The notes under the pieces are model-generated. The model was not told where the DNA came from. It searched no databases and saw nothing but the letters and a program-made list of their open reading frames with translations. From NCBI RefSeq assembly GCF_004349235.1, contig NZ_SMKY01000064.1, forward strand, positions 1 to 36,364: a DNA stretch of 36,364 nt. The letters run 5' to 3'. Below, one piece after another: positions 15,042-22,634 of the stretch (its first letter is position 1; each line of letters begins with the position of its first letter). The position numbers and the translations under genes are program-made. The stretch is from Actinomadura darangshiensis. GTDB lineage: Bacteria; Actinomycetota; Actinomycetes; Streptosporangiales; Streptosporangiaceae.

Positions 15042-15048
15042 CGACCGT

Positions 15049-16035
15049 ATGCCGATAATCGCCACCCAGGGCCTGACGATGAGGTTCGCCCGGGTGACCG
15101 CCCTGGACGACCTCTCCGTGGCCGTCGAACCCGGAGTCGTCGGGCTGGTCGGTGCCAACGGCGCCGGCAAGTCGACGCTCATCAAGATCCTGCTCGGCCT
15201 GCTGCCGCCGACCTCGGGCACCGCGACCGTGCTGGGCCTCGACATCGCGCGCGAGGGCCTGCGGATCCGGGAGAGCGTCGGGTTCATGCCCGAGTACGAG
15301 TGCCTGCCGCCGGACGTCTCCGCGACCGAGTTCGTCGTGCACATGGCCCGGATGTGCGGGCTGCCTCCGACCGCGGCCCGCGAGCGCGCCGCCGACACGC
15401 TCCGGCACGTCGGCCTGTACGAGGAGCGGTACCGTCCCATCGGCGGCTACTCCACCGGGATGCGCCAGCGGGTGAAGCTCGCGCAGGCCCTCGTCCACGA
15501 CCCGAAGCTCGTCTTCCTGGACGAGCCCACCAACGGCCTCGACCCGGCCGGCCGCGACGAGATGCTCGACCTGATCCGCCGCATCGGCGCCGAGTTCGGG
15601 ATCAGCGTCCTCGTCACCTCCCACCTGCTGGGCGAGCTTGAGCGGGTCTGCGACCACGTCGTCATCATCGACGGCGGGAAGCTGCTGCGCTCGCAGGCCG
15701 TCGAGGCCTACACCACGGAGAGCGGCGTCCTCACCGTCGAGGTGGACGACGGACGCGACACGCTCGGGCAGCACCTCCACGACCAGGGCGTGACCGTCCA
15801 TCCGGAGGGCCGGTTCCTCGTCGTCGACATCGCCGGCGAGCAGACCTACGACCTGATCCGCGACGGCGTCGCCGACCTCGGGCTGCGGCTGATCCGGATG
15901 GAGCAGCGCCGCCACCACATCGAGGAGGTCTTCCAGGCGGGGCCCGCGGGGCCCGCGGGGCCGCCCGCACCGGCCGGTGCCGTCCAGCCCGGTGCCGTCC
16001 AGCCCGGTGCCGTCCAGCAGGGAGCGCCGCGATGA
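15049..16035 (+). CDS. ABC transporter ATP-binding protein (cassette gene 1)
   Basis: 328 residues. A complete nucleotide-binding domain: Walker A GANGAGKST (35-43), signature YSTGMRQRVKLAQAL, Walker B LVFLDEPTNGLD, and the switch His in VTSHLLGELE. After about residue 225 there is a C-terminal domain, then a low-complexity tail encoded by DNA repeats (three 15-bp units GGTGCCGTCCAGCCC at 15976-16020 and GCGGGGCCC units at 15937-15963). It powers export together with the permease at 16032, whose ATG overlaps this stop (ATGA). The substrate is unknown; the architecture resembles drug- or Nod-type ABC-2 exporters. Confidence 0.9.
   Translation: MPIIATQGLTMRFARVTALDDLSVAVEPGVVGLVGANGAGKSTLIKILLGLLPPTSGTATVLGLDIAREGLRIRESVGFMPEYECLPPDVSATEFVVHMARMCGLPPTAARERAADTLRHVGLYEERYRPIGGYSTGMRQRVKLAQALVHDPKLVFLDEPTNGLDPAGRDEMLDLIRRIGAEFGISVLVTSHLLGELERVCDHVVIIDGGKLLRSQAVEAYTTESGVLTVEVDDGRDTLGQHLHDQGVTVHPEGRFLVVDIAGEQTYDLIRDGVADLGLRLIRMEQRRHHIEEVFQAGPAGPAGPPAPAGAVQPGAVQPGAVQQGAPR
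15976..16020 (+). repeat. three 15-bp tandem repeats in ATPase tail
   Basis: GGTGCCGTCCAGCCC occurs at 15976-15990 and 15991-16005, and with two end changes (CAG for CCC) at 16006-16020. It encodes GAVQP-GAVQP-GAVQQ at the extreme C-terminus. A nearby 9-bp GC repeat (15937-15963) encodes AGP units. Both are likely slippage products. Confidence 0.9.
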
Positions 16036-16910
16036 GCACCAGCACGATCCACGACATCGGCTACCGGCACTACGACGGGCGCCGCAACGGCCGCGCCTAC
16101 GTGCTGCGGTCCCTGTACGTGCACAACCTGCGCGCCGCGTTCGGCCTCGGCCGCCCGGCGCGCGCCAAGGTGATGCCGTTCCTGCTCGCGGCGATCATGC
16201 TGCTGCCGGCCGCCGGGTCGGTCGCGGCGTTCGCGTTCACCAAGGAGCCGGACGCGCTGTTCCGGTACGCCTCCTACGCCGTCATCATGCAGGTCATCGT
16301 GGCGATCTTCCTGGCCACGCAGGCGCCGGTGCTGGCCTCCCGGGAGATCCGCTTCCACGTCATCCCGCTGTACTTCTCGCGGCCGGTCGGCCACCTCGAC
16401 TTCGTGCTGGCCAAGGGCGCCGCGATGGCGTCCGCGCTGTTCGCGCTGATGGCGGTGCCCGTCACCGTCCTCTACGTCGGCGGCCTGGTCGCCAAGATGC
16501 CGGACTCGGGCGAGCAGGTGCTCAAGTGGCTGGGCGCCCTGGTCGGCTGCGTGCTGTTCGCGCTGGTGCTGGCGGCGATCGGGATGGTGGTCGCGGCGTT
16601 CACCCCGCGGCGCGGCTTCGGCGTCGCCGCGGTCATCGCCGTCTACATGGTCAGCGCCGCGTTCGTCGGCGCCGTGCAGGGCATCGCCGAGGCGCAGACG
16701 AACTTCACCCTCCAGGGCTGGGCGGGGCTGTTCACGCCGTTCAACCTGGTGGACATCGTCCAGGTCCGGTTGCTCGGGGCGCAGTCATCGTCCGCCGGGG
16801 TGCCGTCCGGTATCGAAGGCGGCATCGTCGCGCTGGCGCTGTGCGCCGTCATCGTCCTCGGCTCGATCGCGGTCCTGTACCGCCGGTTCCGGAAGGCGGG
16901 ACTCTCATGA
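16032..16910 (+). CDS. ABC transporter permease (cassette gene 2)
   Basis: 292 residues with about six membrane helices, of the ABC-2 type seen with stand-alone ATPases. The N-terminus IHDIGYRHYDGRRNGRAYVL is characteristic of a family of actinobacterial ABC permease subunits. Its ATG overlaps the upstream ATPase stop and its TGA overlaps the downstream ATPase ATG (16907), so translation is coupled in both directions. The cytoplasmic loop with ASREIRFHVIPLYFSRPVG is conserved in such permeases and resembles the coupling loop of the second permease (GPEIDDGQIMYVLTKPIPR). Confidence 0.87.
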   Translation: MSTSTIHDIGYRHYDGRRNGRAYVLRSLYVHNLRAAFGLGRPARAKVMPFLLAAIMLLPAAGSVAAFAFTKEPDALFRYASYAVIMQVIVAIFLATQAPVLASREIRFHVIPLYFSRPVGHLDFVLAKGAAMASALFALMAVPVTVLYVGGLVAKMPDSGEQVLKWLGALVGCVLFALVLAAIGMVVAAFTPRRGFGVAAVIAVYMVSAAFVGAVQGIAEAQTNFTLQGWAGLFTPFNLVDIVQVRLLGAQSSSAGVPSGIEGGIVALALCAVIVLGSIAVLYRRFRKAGLS

Positions 16911-17872
16911 CCGAGCGAAGCGAAACGGGGGGTGCGGGGGGTCGTCCCCCCACAGGGAACCCGAGTGAGCTGATATTGGAGAACGTGTCCCGCTGGTACG
17001 GGAACGTCGTCGCCGTCAACGGCGTGTCGATGAAGGTCGGGCCGGGCGTCACCGGGCTCCTCGGCCCGAACGGCGCCGGCAAGTCGACGCTCATCCACAT
17101 GATGGGCGGGTTCCTCGCGCCCTCGTCCGGGTCCGTCACGCTGGACGGCACGCCGATCTGGCGCAACCCGGGCGCCTACCGCAGCCTCGGGCTCGTCCCG
17201 GAACGGGAGTCGGCGTACGACTTCCTCACCGGCGAGCAGTTCATCCTCGCGATGGCCAAGCTGCACAAGCTGCCCGAACCGGGCGCCGCCGCCCGCCGCG
17301 CCATCGGCCTGGTGGAGATGGAGTACGCGGCCGACCGGCAGATCGGCAACTACTCCAAGGGCATGAAGCAGCGCATCAAGATGGCCTCGGCGCTGGTGCA
17401 CGACCCGCCCGTCCTGCTGCTGGACGAGCCGTTCAACGGCATGGACCCGCGGCAGCGGCTCCAGCTGATGGACCTCATCCAGCGGATGGCCGCCGAGGGC
17501 CGCACGATCCTGTTCTCCTCGCACATCCTGGAGGAGGTGGAGCGGCTCGCCAGCCACATCGAGGTGATCGTGGCGGGCCGGCACGCCGCCTCCGGCGACT
17601 TCCGCAAGATCCGTCGGCTGATGACCGACCGGCCGCACATCTTCCTCGTCCGCTCCGCCGACGACCGCCGGCTCGCCGCCGCGATCATCGCGGACGGGTC
17701 GGCCCGCAGCGTCCAGCTGACCGACAAGGGGCTGCAGGTGGAGGCGATCGACTTCCAGCGCTTCACCTGGCTGCTCCCGCAGGTCGCCCGCGACGCCGAC
17801 GTGCGCCTCTGGGAGGTCTCCCCGGCCGACGAGTCCCTCGAAAGCGTCTTCTCCTATCTGGTGGCGACATGA
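16907..17872 (+). CDS. ABC transporter ATP-binding protein (cassette gene 3)
   Basis: 321 residues from ATG 16907, chosen because it overlaps the permease stop (ATGA). The first 19 residues (MTERSETGGAGGRPPTGNP) are low-complexity and encoded by a palindrome-bearing segment (see 16913-16951). The ATPase follows: Walker A GPNGAGKST (53-61), signature YSKGMKQRIKMASAL, Walker B VLLLDEPFNGMD and switch His in FSSHILEEVE. It is a paralogue of cassette gene 1. It probably pairs with the permease at 17869, so the operon encodes two ATPase/permease pairs, possibly a heteromeric exporter. Confidence 0.9.
   Translation: MTERSETGGAGGRPPTGNPSELILENVSRWYGNVVAVNGVSMKVGPGVTGLLGPNGAGKSTLIHMMGGFLAPSSGSVTLDGTPIWRNPGAYRSLGLVPERESAYDFLTGEQFILAMAKLHKLPEPGAAARRAIGLVEMEYAADRQIGNYSKGMKQRIKMASALVHDPPVLLLDEPFNGMDPRQRLQLMDLIQRMAAEGRTILFSSHILEEVERLASHIEVIVAGRHAASGDFRKIRRLMTDRPHIFLVRSADDRRLAAAIIADGSARSVQLTDKGLQVEAIDFQRFTWLLPQVARDADVRLWEVSPADESLESVFSYLVAT
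16913..16951 (+). repeat. REP-like GC palindrome inside a gene start
   Basis: GAGCGAAGCGAA (16913-16924) is followed by GGGGGG-TCGT-CCCCCC (16936-16951), a 6-bp G/C stem with a 4-nt loop. The segment codes for the non-conserved N-terminus of the second ATPase. The same 12-mer recurs at 13074-13085 on the other strand, also at a gene start, which suggests a dispersed repeat. Confidence 0.45.
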
Positions 17873-18585
17873 ACGCGACGATCGCGATGATCACGTTCCG
17901 GGCGATGCTCGGCCGCAAGCGCGCGCTGCTCCTGCTGGCCCTGCCGCTGCTCCTGCTGGTCCTGGCGATCGGCCTGAAGGCGACCGGGAACGACGACCTG
18001 GACATCTCGGCGACCGTCCAGCAGCAGTTCGGGCTGGCGACGCTGCTGCCGCTGCTCGCGCTGATCGCCGGCACCGGCGTGATCGGGCCCGAGATCGACG
18101 ACGGCCAGATCATGTACGTGCTGACCAAGCCGATCCCGCGCGAGGTGATCGTGCTGACGAAGCTCGCCGTGGCGATCGTGCTGACGACGGCGTTCGCGGT
18201 CGTCCCGACGCTGCTGGCGGGGCTGATCCTGACCGGCACGACGGCGCAGCTGACGCCCGCGTTCGCGCTCGGGGCGCTGGTCGGCGGCATCGCCTATAGT
18301 GCGGTGTTCGTCGCCCTCGCGGTCGCCAGCCGCAACGCCGTCACGATCGGCCTGCTGTACGCGCTGGTGTGGGAGACGCTGCTCGGCAGCTTCGCGCCGG
18401 GCGCCAAGTCGGCGTCCATCCAGCAGTGGTCCCTGTCGGTCATCGACGCGCTCACCGGGGCGTCGCCGGTCAAGTCGACGGTCGACCTGCCGCTGGCGAT
18501 CGCGCTGCTGGTCGTGGTCACGCTCGCCGGGACGTTCCTCGCGGCGTTCCGCCTGCGCACGCTGGCGGTCGCCAGCGCGGACTAG
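17869..18585 (+). CDS. ABC transporter permease (cassette gene 4)
   Basis: 238 residues, about six membrane helices, ABC-2 type. The N-terminus (FRAMLGRKRALLLLALPLLL) enters the first helix directly. GPEIDDGQIMYVLTKPIPREV is the conserved cytoplasmic segment after helix 2. ATG 17869 overlaps the upstream ATPase stop (ATGA). Its own stop (TAG 18583-18585) lies in a 17-bp-period duplication shared with the stop of the convergent response regulator. It is the last gene of the exporter operon. Confidence 0.87.
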   Translation: MNATIAMITFRAMLGRKRALLLLALPLLLLVLAIGLKATGNDDLDISATVQQQFGLATLLPLLALIAGTGVIGPEIDDGQIMYVLTKPIPREVIVLTKLAVAIVLTTAFAVVPTLLAGLILTGTTAQLTPAFALGALVGGIAYSAVFVALAVASRNAVTIGLLYALVWETLLGSFAPGAKSASIQQWSLSVIDALTGASPVKSTVDLPLAIALLVVVTLAGTFLAAFRLRTLAVASAD

Positions 18586-18608
18586 CGGGCGGGGCGGACT
18601 AGCGGGCG
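18577..18608. repeat. 15-bp direct duplication carrying both convergent stop codons
   Basis: GCGGACTAGCGGGCG occurs at 18577-18591 and again at 18594-18608, separated by GG. The CTAG in copy 1 gives the plus-strand permease its TAG; the CTAG in copy 2 gives the minus-strand response regulator its TAG. There is no hairpin terminator between the two genes. Confidence 0.9.
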
Positions 18609-19225
18609 AGGAGGCCGCGGTCCATGGCGACGACGACGGCGTGGGTGCGGTCGCTGACGTCGAGCTTGGCGAAGACGCGGAGCAGGTGCGTCTTGACGGT
18701 CGCCTCGGCGATGACGAGCCGCCGCCCGATCTCGGCGTTGGACAGCCCGTCGGCGACCGCCCGGAGCACGTCGATCTCCCGGGCGGTCAGCGCCACCGGC
18801 TCCGGGCGGCGCATCCGGGCGACGAGCTTCTCCGCGACGCGGGGCGCGAGGACGGTCTCGCCCCGCGCCGCCGCGTGGATCGCCCCGACGAGCTGGTCGC
18901 GGGTCGTGTCCTTCAGCAGGTAGCCGATGGCGCCGGCCTCGATCGCGCGCTCGATCTCGGTGTCGGTGTCGTAGGTGGTGAGGACGAGGACGCGGGTGCC
19001 GAGCCGGCCGAGCTCGCCGGTGGCGGCGACGCCGTCCATGACGGGCATCCGCAGGTCGAGCAGGGCGACGTCGGGGCGGACCCGGCCGGCGAGGGCGACG
19101 GCCTCGCGGCCGTCGCCCGCCTCGCCGACGATCTCGATGGTGGGCTCGGCGGCCAGCAGCGCGACGACGCCCGCCCGCATGACCGTGTGGTCGTCCACGA
19201 CGATGATCCGCAGTGTTCCGGTCAT
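18599..19225 (-). CDS. NarL/FixJ-family response regulator
   Basis: 208 residues. The receiver domain (1-120) has the acidic pair Asp11-Asp12, phospho-acceptor Asp57 (LLDLRMPVMDG), Thr83 and Lys105. A LuxR-type HTH (about 145-205) has LTAREIDVLRAVADGLSNAE and EATVKTHLLRVFAKLDVSDR. It is a transcription factor activated by the upstream kinase: the kinase stop and this ATG are separated by one base. Its most likely target is the MMPL exporter gene in the same operon, an inference from position only. Confidence 0.95.
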   Translation of the reverse strand: MTGTLRIIVVDDHTVMRAGVVALLAAEPTIEIVGEAGDGREAVALAGRVRPDVALLDLRMPVMDGVAATGELGRLGTRVLVLTTYDTDTEIERAIEAGAIGYLLKDTTRDQLVGAIHAAARGETVLAPRVAEKLVARMRRPEPVALTAREIDVLRAVADGLSNAEIGRRLVIAEATVKTHLLRVFAKLDVSDRTHAVVVAMDRGLLAR

Positions 19226-19226
19226 G

Positions 19227-20384
19227 TCAGGCCCTCGCGGGGATCATGGCGAGGACGCGGGTGCCGTCGCCGGGGGAACTGGTCACGGTGAGCTCGCCGC
19301 CCAGCTCGGCGAGGCGGCGGCGCATCCCGTCCAGGCCGAAGCCGCGGGACTCGGCCACCGCGAAGCCGCGCCCGTCGTCGGTGATCTCCAGTTCGATGCC
19401 GTGCGGGCACCGTTCGAGGACGATCCCGACCGTGGACGCGGCGGCGTGCTTGCGGACGTTCGCGAGCGACTCCTGCGTGCAGCGCAGCAGCGCGATCCGG
19501 GTCGTCCGGTCGCAGTCGACGTCGGGCAGGTCGGCGCTGACGGTGAGGCCGGTGTCCTCGGCGAACCGGTCGAGGGCGCGGCGCAGCATCGCGGCCACCG
19601 ACGCCGGGACGACGCTGCCCTGCGACGCCGACCCGACGAGGACGCGCGCCTCGGCGAGGTTCTCCCGGGCGGTCTGCTCGATCGAGCCGAGCTGCTGGGC
19701 GCTCCTGCCCGGGTCGGTGCCGAGGCCGTCCCGGGCCGCCTCCGCCAGGACGACGATCGACGCGAACCCCTGCGCGAGCGTGTCGTGGATCTCCCGGGCG
19801 AGGCGTTCGCGCTCGTCGGCGGCGCCCTGCCGGCGCTGCGCCTCGGCGAGCCGCCGCTCGGCGTCCGCCAGGTCGGCGGCGAGGAGCCGCTCCCGCTCGT
19901 CGTGCTGCCCGACGACCCGGTGCATCCACAGCCCGAACAGGACCCCGGCCGCGTACCCGATGAGCGCGGCGATCGCGTTGCCGGAGACGATCTCCCCGCC
20001 CGGAGCCGACTGGACGGCGTCCCCGGCGACGTCGGCCGCGGCGGCGGCGCCGCTGAGGACGACCGCGCGCCGCGGGCTGCCCGCGAGGATCCAGAAGTGC
20101 GGGAGCGACACGATGAGCAGGGACGCGGCGCCGTCCATGGCGTAGGAGACGCCGCCGATCCCCGCGATGAGGACGCCGAGGAAGGTGAAGCGGCGGACCG
20201 CCGGGTTCCCCGGGAACGTCCCCGTGATCGGGTAGCAGAGCGCGAGCACGGACAGCAGCGCCAGCGTCGTCGACCGCGCCGAGTCGGGCTGGTCCCACAC
20301 GCCCATGGCGGGCGGGACCAGCCCCAGCAGCACCCAGACGGCGAAGTACCACCGGCGGAGCGGACGTTCGCTGGGCTGGGGCAT
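19227..20384 (-). CDS. sensor histidine kinase, HisKA_3 type
   Basis: 385 residues from ATG 20384; longer versions of this frame run into the MMPL gene and are not real. Residues 12-155 hold about five membrane helices with little extracellular sequence, suggesting the signal is sensed in the membrane. A coiled coil (162-195) leads to the HisKA_3 box ERERLAREIHDTLAQGFASI with phospho-acceptor His200. The ATPase domain has the N box (ESLANVRKHA, 305-314), DDGRGF (336-341) and GLDGMRRRLAELGGEL. It is the partner of the response regulator one base downstream, and follows the MMPL gene after 5 bp. Confidence 0.94.
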   Translation of the reverse strand: MPQPSERPLRRWYFAVWVLLGLVPPAMGVWDQPDSARSTTLALLSVLALCYPITGTFPGNPAVRRFTFLGVLIAGIGGVSYAMDGAASLLIVSLPHFWILAGSPRRAVVLSGAAAAADVAGDAVQSAPGGEIVSGNAIAALIGYAAGVLFGLWMHRVVGQHDERERLLAADLADAERRLAEAQRRQGAADERERLAREIHDTLAQGFASIVVLAEAARDGLGTDPGRSAQQLGSIEQTARENLAEARVLVGSASQGSVVPASVAAMLRRALDRFAEDTGLTVSADLPDVDCDRTTRIALLRCTQESLANVRKHAAASTVGIVLERCPHGIELEITDDGRGFAVAESRGFGLDGMRRRLAELGGELTVTSSPGDGTRVLAMIPARA

Positions 20385-20389
20385 GCCGA

Positions 20390-22546
20390 TCAGCCTACGT
20401 TCTGCAGCGCCGGTCCAGCGGCGTCGTCCCTGGCCGGGCGCATGCTCCGGGACGGCCACCAGCAGCGGTCGCCGAGCAGCAGCATCAGCGCGGGCAGGAT
20501 CATGATGCGGATGACGGCGGCGTCCAGCAGCACGGCCACCGCCAGCGCGAAGCCCATCTGCTTCAGCTCCATGATGTGGATGAAGACGAAGCTGGCGAAC
20601 ACCGTCACCATTACGAACGCGGCGCTGGTCACCACGCTCGCCGAGCCGCCGACGCCGTCCAGCACGGCCTGCCGGGTGGGGACGCCGCGCCGCGCCGCCT
20701 CCCGGATCCGGCTGATCACGAAGACCTGGTAGTCCATGGACAGCCCGAACAGGATCACGAACAGGAACAGCGGGACGCGGGAGCCGATCGACCCGGTGGA
20801 GGTGAAGTCGAGCAGGCCCTCCGCCCATGTCCCCTGGAACACGAGGGTGAGCAGGCCGAGTGCGGCGCCGGCCGACAGCAGGTTGAGCGCCACGCCGAGC
20901 AGCCCGAGGACGACCGAGCGGAACGCCCAGACCGTCATCGCGAACGTGACGAGCAGGAGCGCCCCGACGATGAACGGCAGCTTGCTCTTCTGGTGCTCCG
21001 GGTAGTCGGCGTAGCGGGCGATGTCGCCGCTCACGGCGGTCTCGGCGTGCAGCTTCCCGACGGTCTGCGGGACGTACTCGCCGCGGACCCGGTCCAGGGA
21101 GCGCCGGGCCTCGTCGGTGCTGACGTGGTGCGGCACCGCGAGTTCGAGCAGGTGGATCCGCTGGTCGGGCGAGGTGCGCAGCTCGGACGTCCCGGCGAGC
21201 AGCGGGTCCTGCCCGGCCCGCGCGGCGAGGTCGCGGAGGGCGGCGGTCACTTCGCCGGCCTGGCCGGCGTCGGCCTTGACGACGATCTGGTGCATGGACT
21301 TCAGCTCGGGGAACGCCGTGTTGAGCCGGTCGTACACCTGCATGGCGGGGATCTGGCGCGGGTGGCTGTCGCGGCCCATGTCGGTCAGGTTGAGGTTGAG
21401 CAGCGGGGCGGCCAGCGCCAGCATCGCGAGCACCGCCACCGCCAGCGTCGCGGCCGGGTGCTTGCCGGTGGGGCGCAGCATCGCCTTGGTGATCCGGCCG
21501 TTGCCCGTCCTCGGCGCCTTCTGGACGCGGCCGCGCCGGGCGGCACGCCGCTCCGCCCAGCCGCCGAGCTTGGCCAGCACCGCGGGCAGGACGGTCAGCG
21601 AGCTGACGACGGCGACCAGCGTGACGAGGATCGCGGCGGTCGCGATCGAGGAGAAGATCACGTCGTCGGCCAGGTACAGCGTCGCGCTGGACACCGCGAC
21701 CGCCAGCCCGGACACCACCACCGACCGCCCGGACGTCGCCGCCGCGATCTCCACGGTGGCCCGCGCGTTCAGCCGGCCGCCCGACCGGGCCCGCTCCTCC
21801 CGCTCCCGCTTGAGGTAGAAGAGCGTGTAGTCGACGCCGACGGCCATGCCGATCAGCAGGATGATGCTGGCGCCGACGCCGGCGTCCGGGAACACGTGCG
21901 AGGCGAGCATCGACAGGCCGATCGCCGCCGCGATCGAGGTGAGGGCCAACACCACCGGCACGACCGCCACCGCGAACGAGCCGAACACCAGCAGCAGCGT
22001 GAGCAGCGTGATCGGCAGCGCGATCACCTCGGTGCGGGCGAGGTCGTCGTCGCGCAGCTCACCGACGCCCTTGCTGATGGACGGGCTGCCCGTCTCCTCC
22101 ACCTTGACGTCCGGATGGGCCTTCTGGACGTCGGCCGTCTGGGCGAGGAGCGGCTCGACGTGGTCCTTGCCCTGGAGTTCGCTGCCTTTCAGGGTCACGT
22201 CGACGCGCAGCGCCGTGCCGTCCTTCGCCCGGATCGGCGCGGACACCGACTCGACCTCGGGGAGCCGCTTCATCCGGGCGGCGGCGTCCTTCGCCGCCGC
22301 GCCGGCCGCGGTCCCCGTCCCGGTGACCAGCACGTGCTCGACGGGCTTCTGCTGCAGCCCGCCCTCGGCGGCCATGGCCTCCGCCCGTCCGGCCTCGCCG
22401 ATCCGGTAGTCCTCGGTCGTGGCGGCGTGCCCGCCGACCGACATGCCGATACCGAGGCACAGGGCCACGAACAGGAACCAGCTCGCGATCCCGCGCCACG
22501 GGTGCCCGGCGCTCCACCGGGCCATGCGTACAGGGAGATTCGTCAT
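20390..22546 (-). CDS. MMPL/RND-family exporter
   Basis: 718 residues from ATG 22546 (MTNLPVRMARWSAGHPWRGI). The family transports lipids or small hydrophobic molecules by proton motive force. About 12 membrane helices in two halves are visible, with extracellular porter domains at about 42-165 and 385-520. The proton-relay Asp-Tyr pairs of MmpL proteins are present in both halves: Asp239-Tyr240 (GVDYTLFYLKRERE) and Asp605-Tyr606 (SMDYQVFVISRIRE). A kinase/regulator pair follows directly. The start lies in the 3' arm of an inverted repeat and overlaps the stop of a 12-residue leader ORF; it has no good Shine-Dalgarno of its own. Confidence 0.93.
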   Translation of the reverse strand: MTNLPVRMARWSAGHPWRGIASWFLFVALCLGIGMSVGGHAATTEDYRIGEAGRAEAMAAEGGLQQKPVEHVLVTGTGTAAGAAAKDAAARMKRLPEVESVSAPIRAKDGTALRVDVTLKGSELQGKDHVEPLLAQTADVQKAHPDVKVEETGSPSISKGVGELRDDDLARTEVIALPITLLTLLLVFGSFAVAVVPVVLALTSIAAAIGLSMLASHVFPDAGVGASIILLIGMAVGVDYTLFYLKREREERARSGGRLNARATVEIAAATSGRSVVVSGLAVAVSSATLYLADDVIFSSIATAAILVTLVAVVSSLTVLPAVLAKLGGWAERRAARRGRVQKAPRTGNGRITKAMLRPTGKHPAATLAVAVLAMLALAAPLLNLNLTDMGRDSHPRQIPAMQVYDRLNTAFPELKSMHQIVVKADAGQAGEVTAALRDLAARAGQDPLLAGTSELRTSPDQRIHLLELAVPHHVSTDEARRSLDRVRGEYVPQTVGKLHAETAVSGDIARYADYPEHQKSKLPFIVGALLLVTFAMTVWAFRSVVLGLLGVALNLLSAGAALGLLTLVFQGTWAEGLLDFTSTGSIGSRVPLFLFVILFGLSMDYQVFVISRIREAARRGVPTRQAVLDGVGGSASVVTSAAFVMVTVFASFVFIHIMELKQMGFALAVAVLLDAAVIRIMILPALMLLLGDRCWWPSRSMRPARDDAAGPALQNVG

Positions 22547-22583
22547 GCGGAAAATGCTGGCCGCAGGGCCCTGTTCCGCATGA
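22543..22583 (-). promoter_or_regulatory. inverted repeat and leader ORF at the MMPL start
   Basis: TCATGCGGAA and its perfect reverse complement TTCCGCATGA (22543-22552 and 22574-22583) flank 21 nt that contain the palindrome CAGGGCCCTG (22564-22573). On the minus strand the first arm holds ATG 22581 of a 12-residue ORF (MRNRALRPAFSA, stop at 22543) and the second arm holds the MMPL ATG 22546; stop and start overlap as ATGA. ACGAGG (22590-22585) precedes the leader ATG. The mRNA could fold to hide both start codons. Confidence 0.5.
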
Positions 22584-22605
22584 GCCTCGTCCGGTTGAAC
22601 CTGCC

Positions 22606-22623
22606 GTCCACCGATCGGTGGAC
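22606..22623. promoter_or_regulatory. 18-bp perfect palindrome, candidate operator or hairpin
   Basis: GTCCACCGATCGGTGGAC is identical on both strands. It lies 60 bp upstream of the MMPL start and 11 bp after the DUF4132 gene. The size and symmetry fit an operator for a dimeric repressor (for example TetR-type) or for the response regulator. As RNA it gives a 7-bp stem with a GATC loop, so a terminator of the DUF4132 gene is the alternative. Confidence 0.5.
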
Positions 22624-22634
22624 CCGGCCGCACG

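Noticed and set aside
15977..16906. N-terminal 310-residue extension of the second ABC ATPase
   Set aside because: It overlaps the permease gene in another frame, is Arg/Pro-rich and unlike any ATPase; ATG 16907 with ATGA coupling is the natural start.
20385..20828. N-terminal extension of the sensor kinase
   Set aside because: It overlaps the MMPL gene and has shadow composition; ATG 20384 starts just before the first membrane helix.
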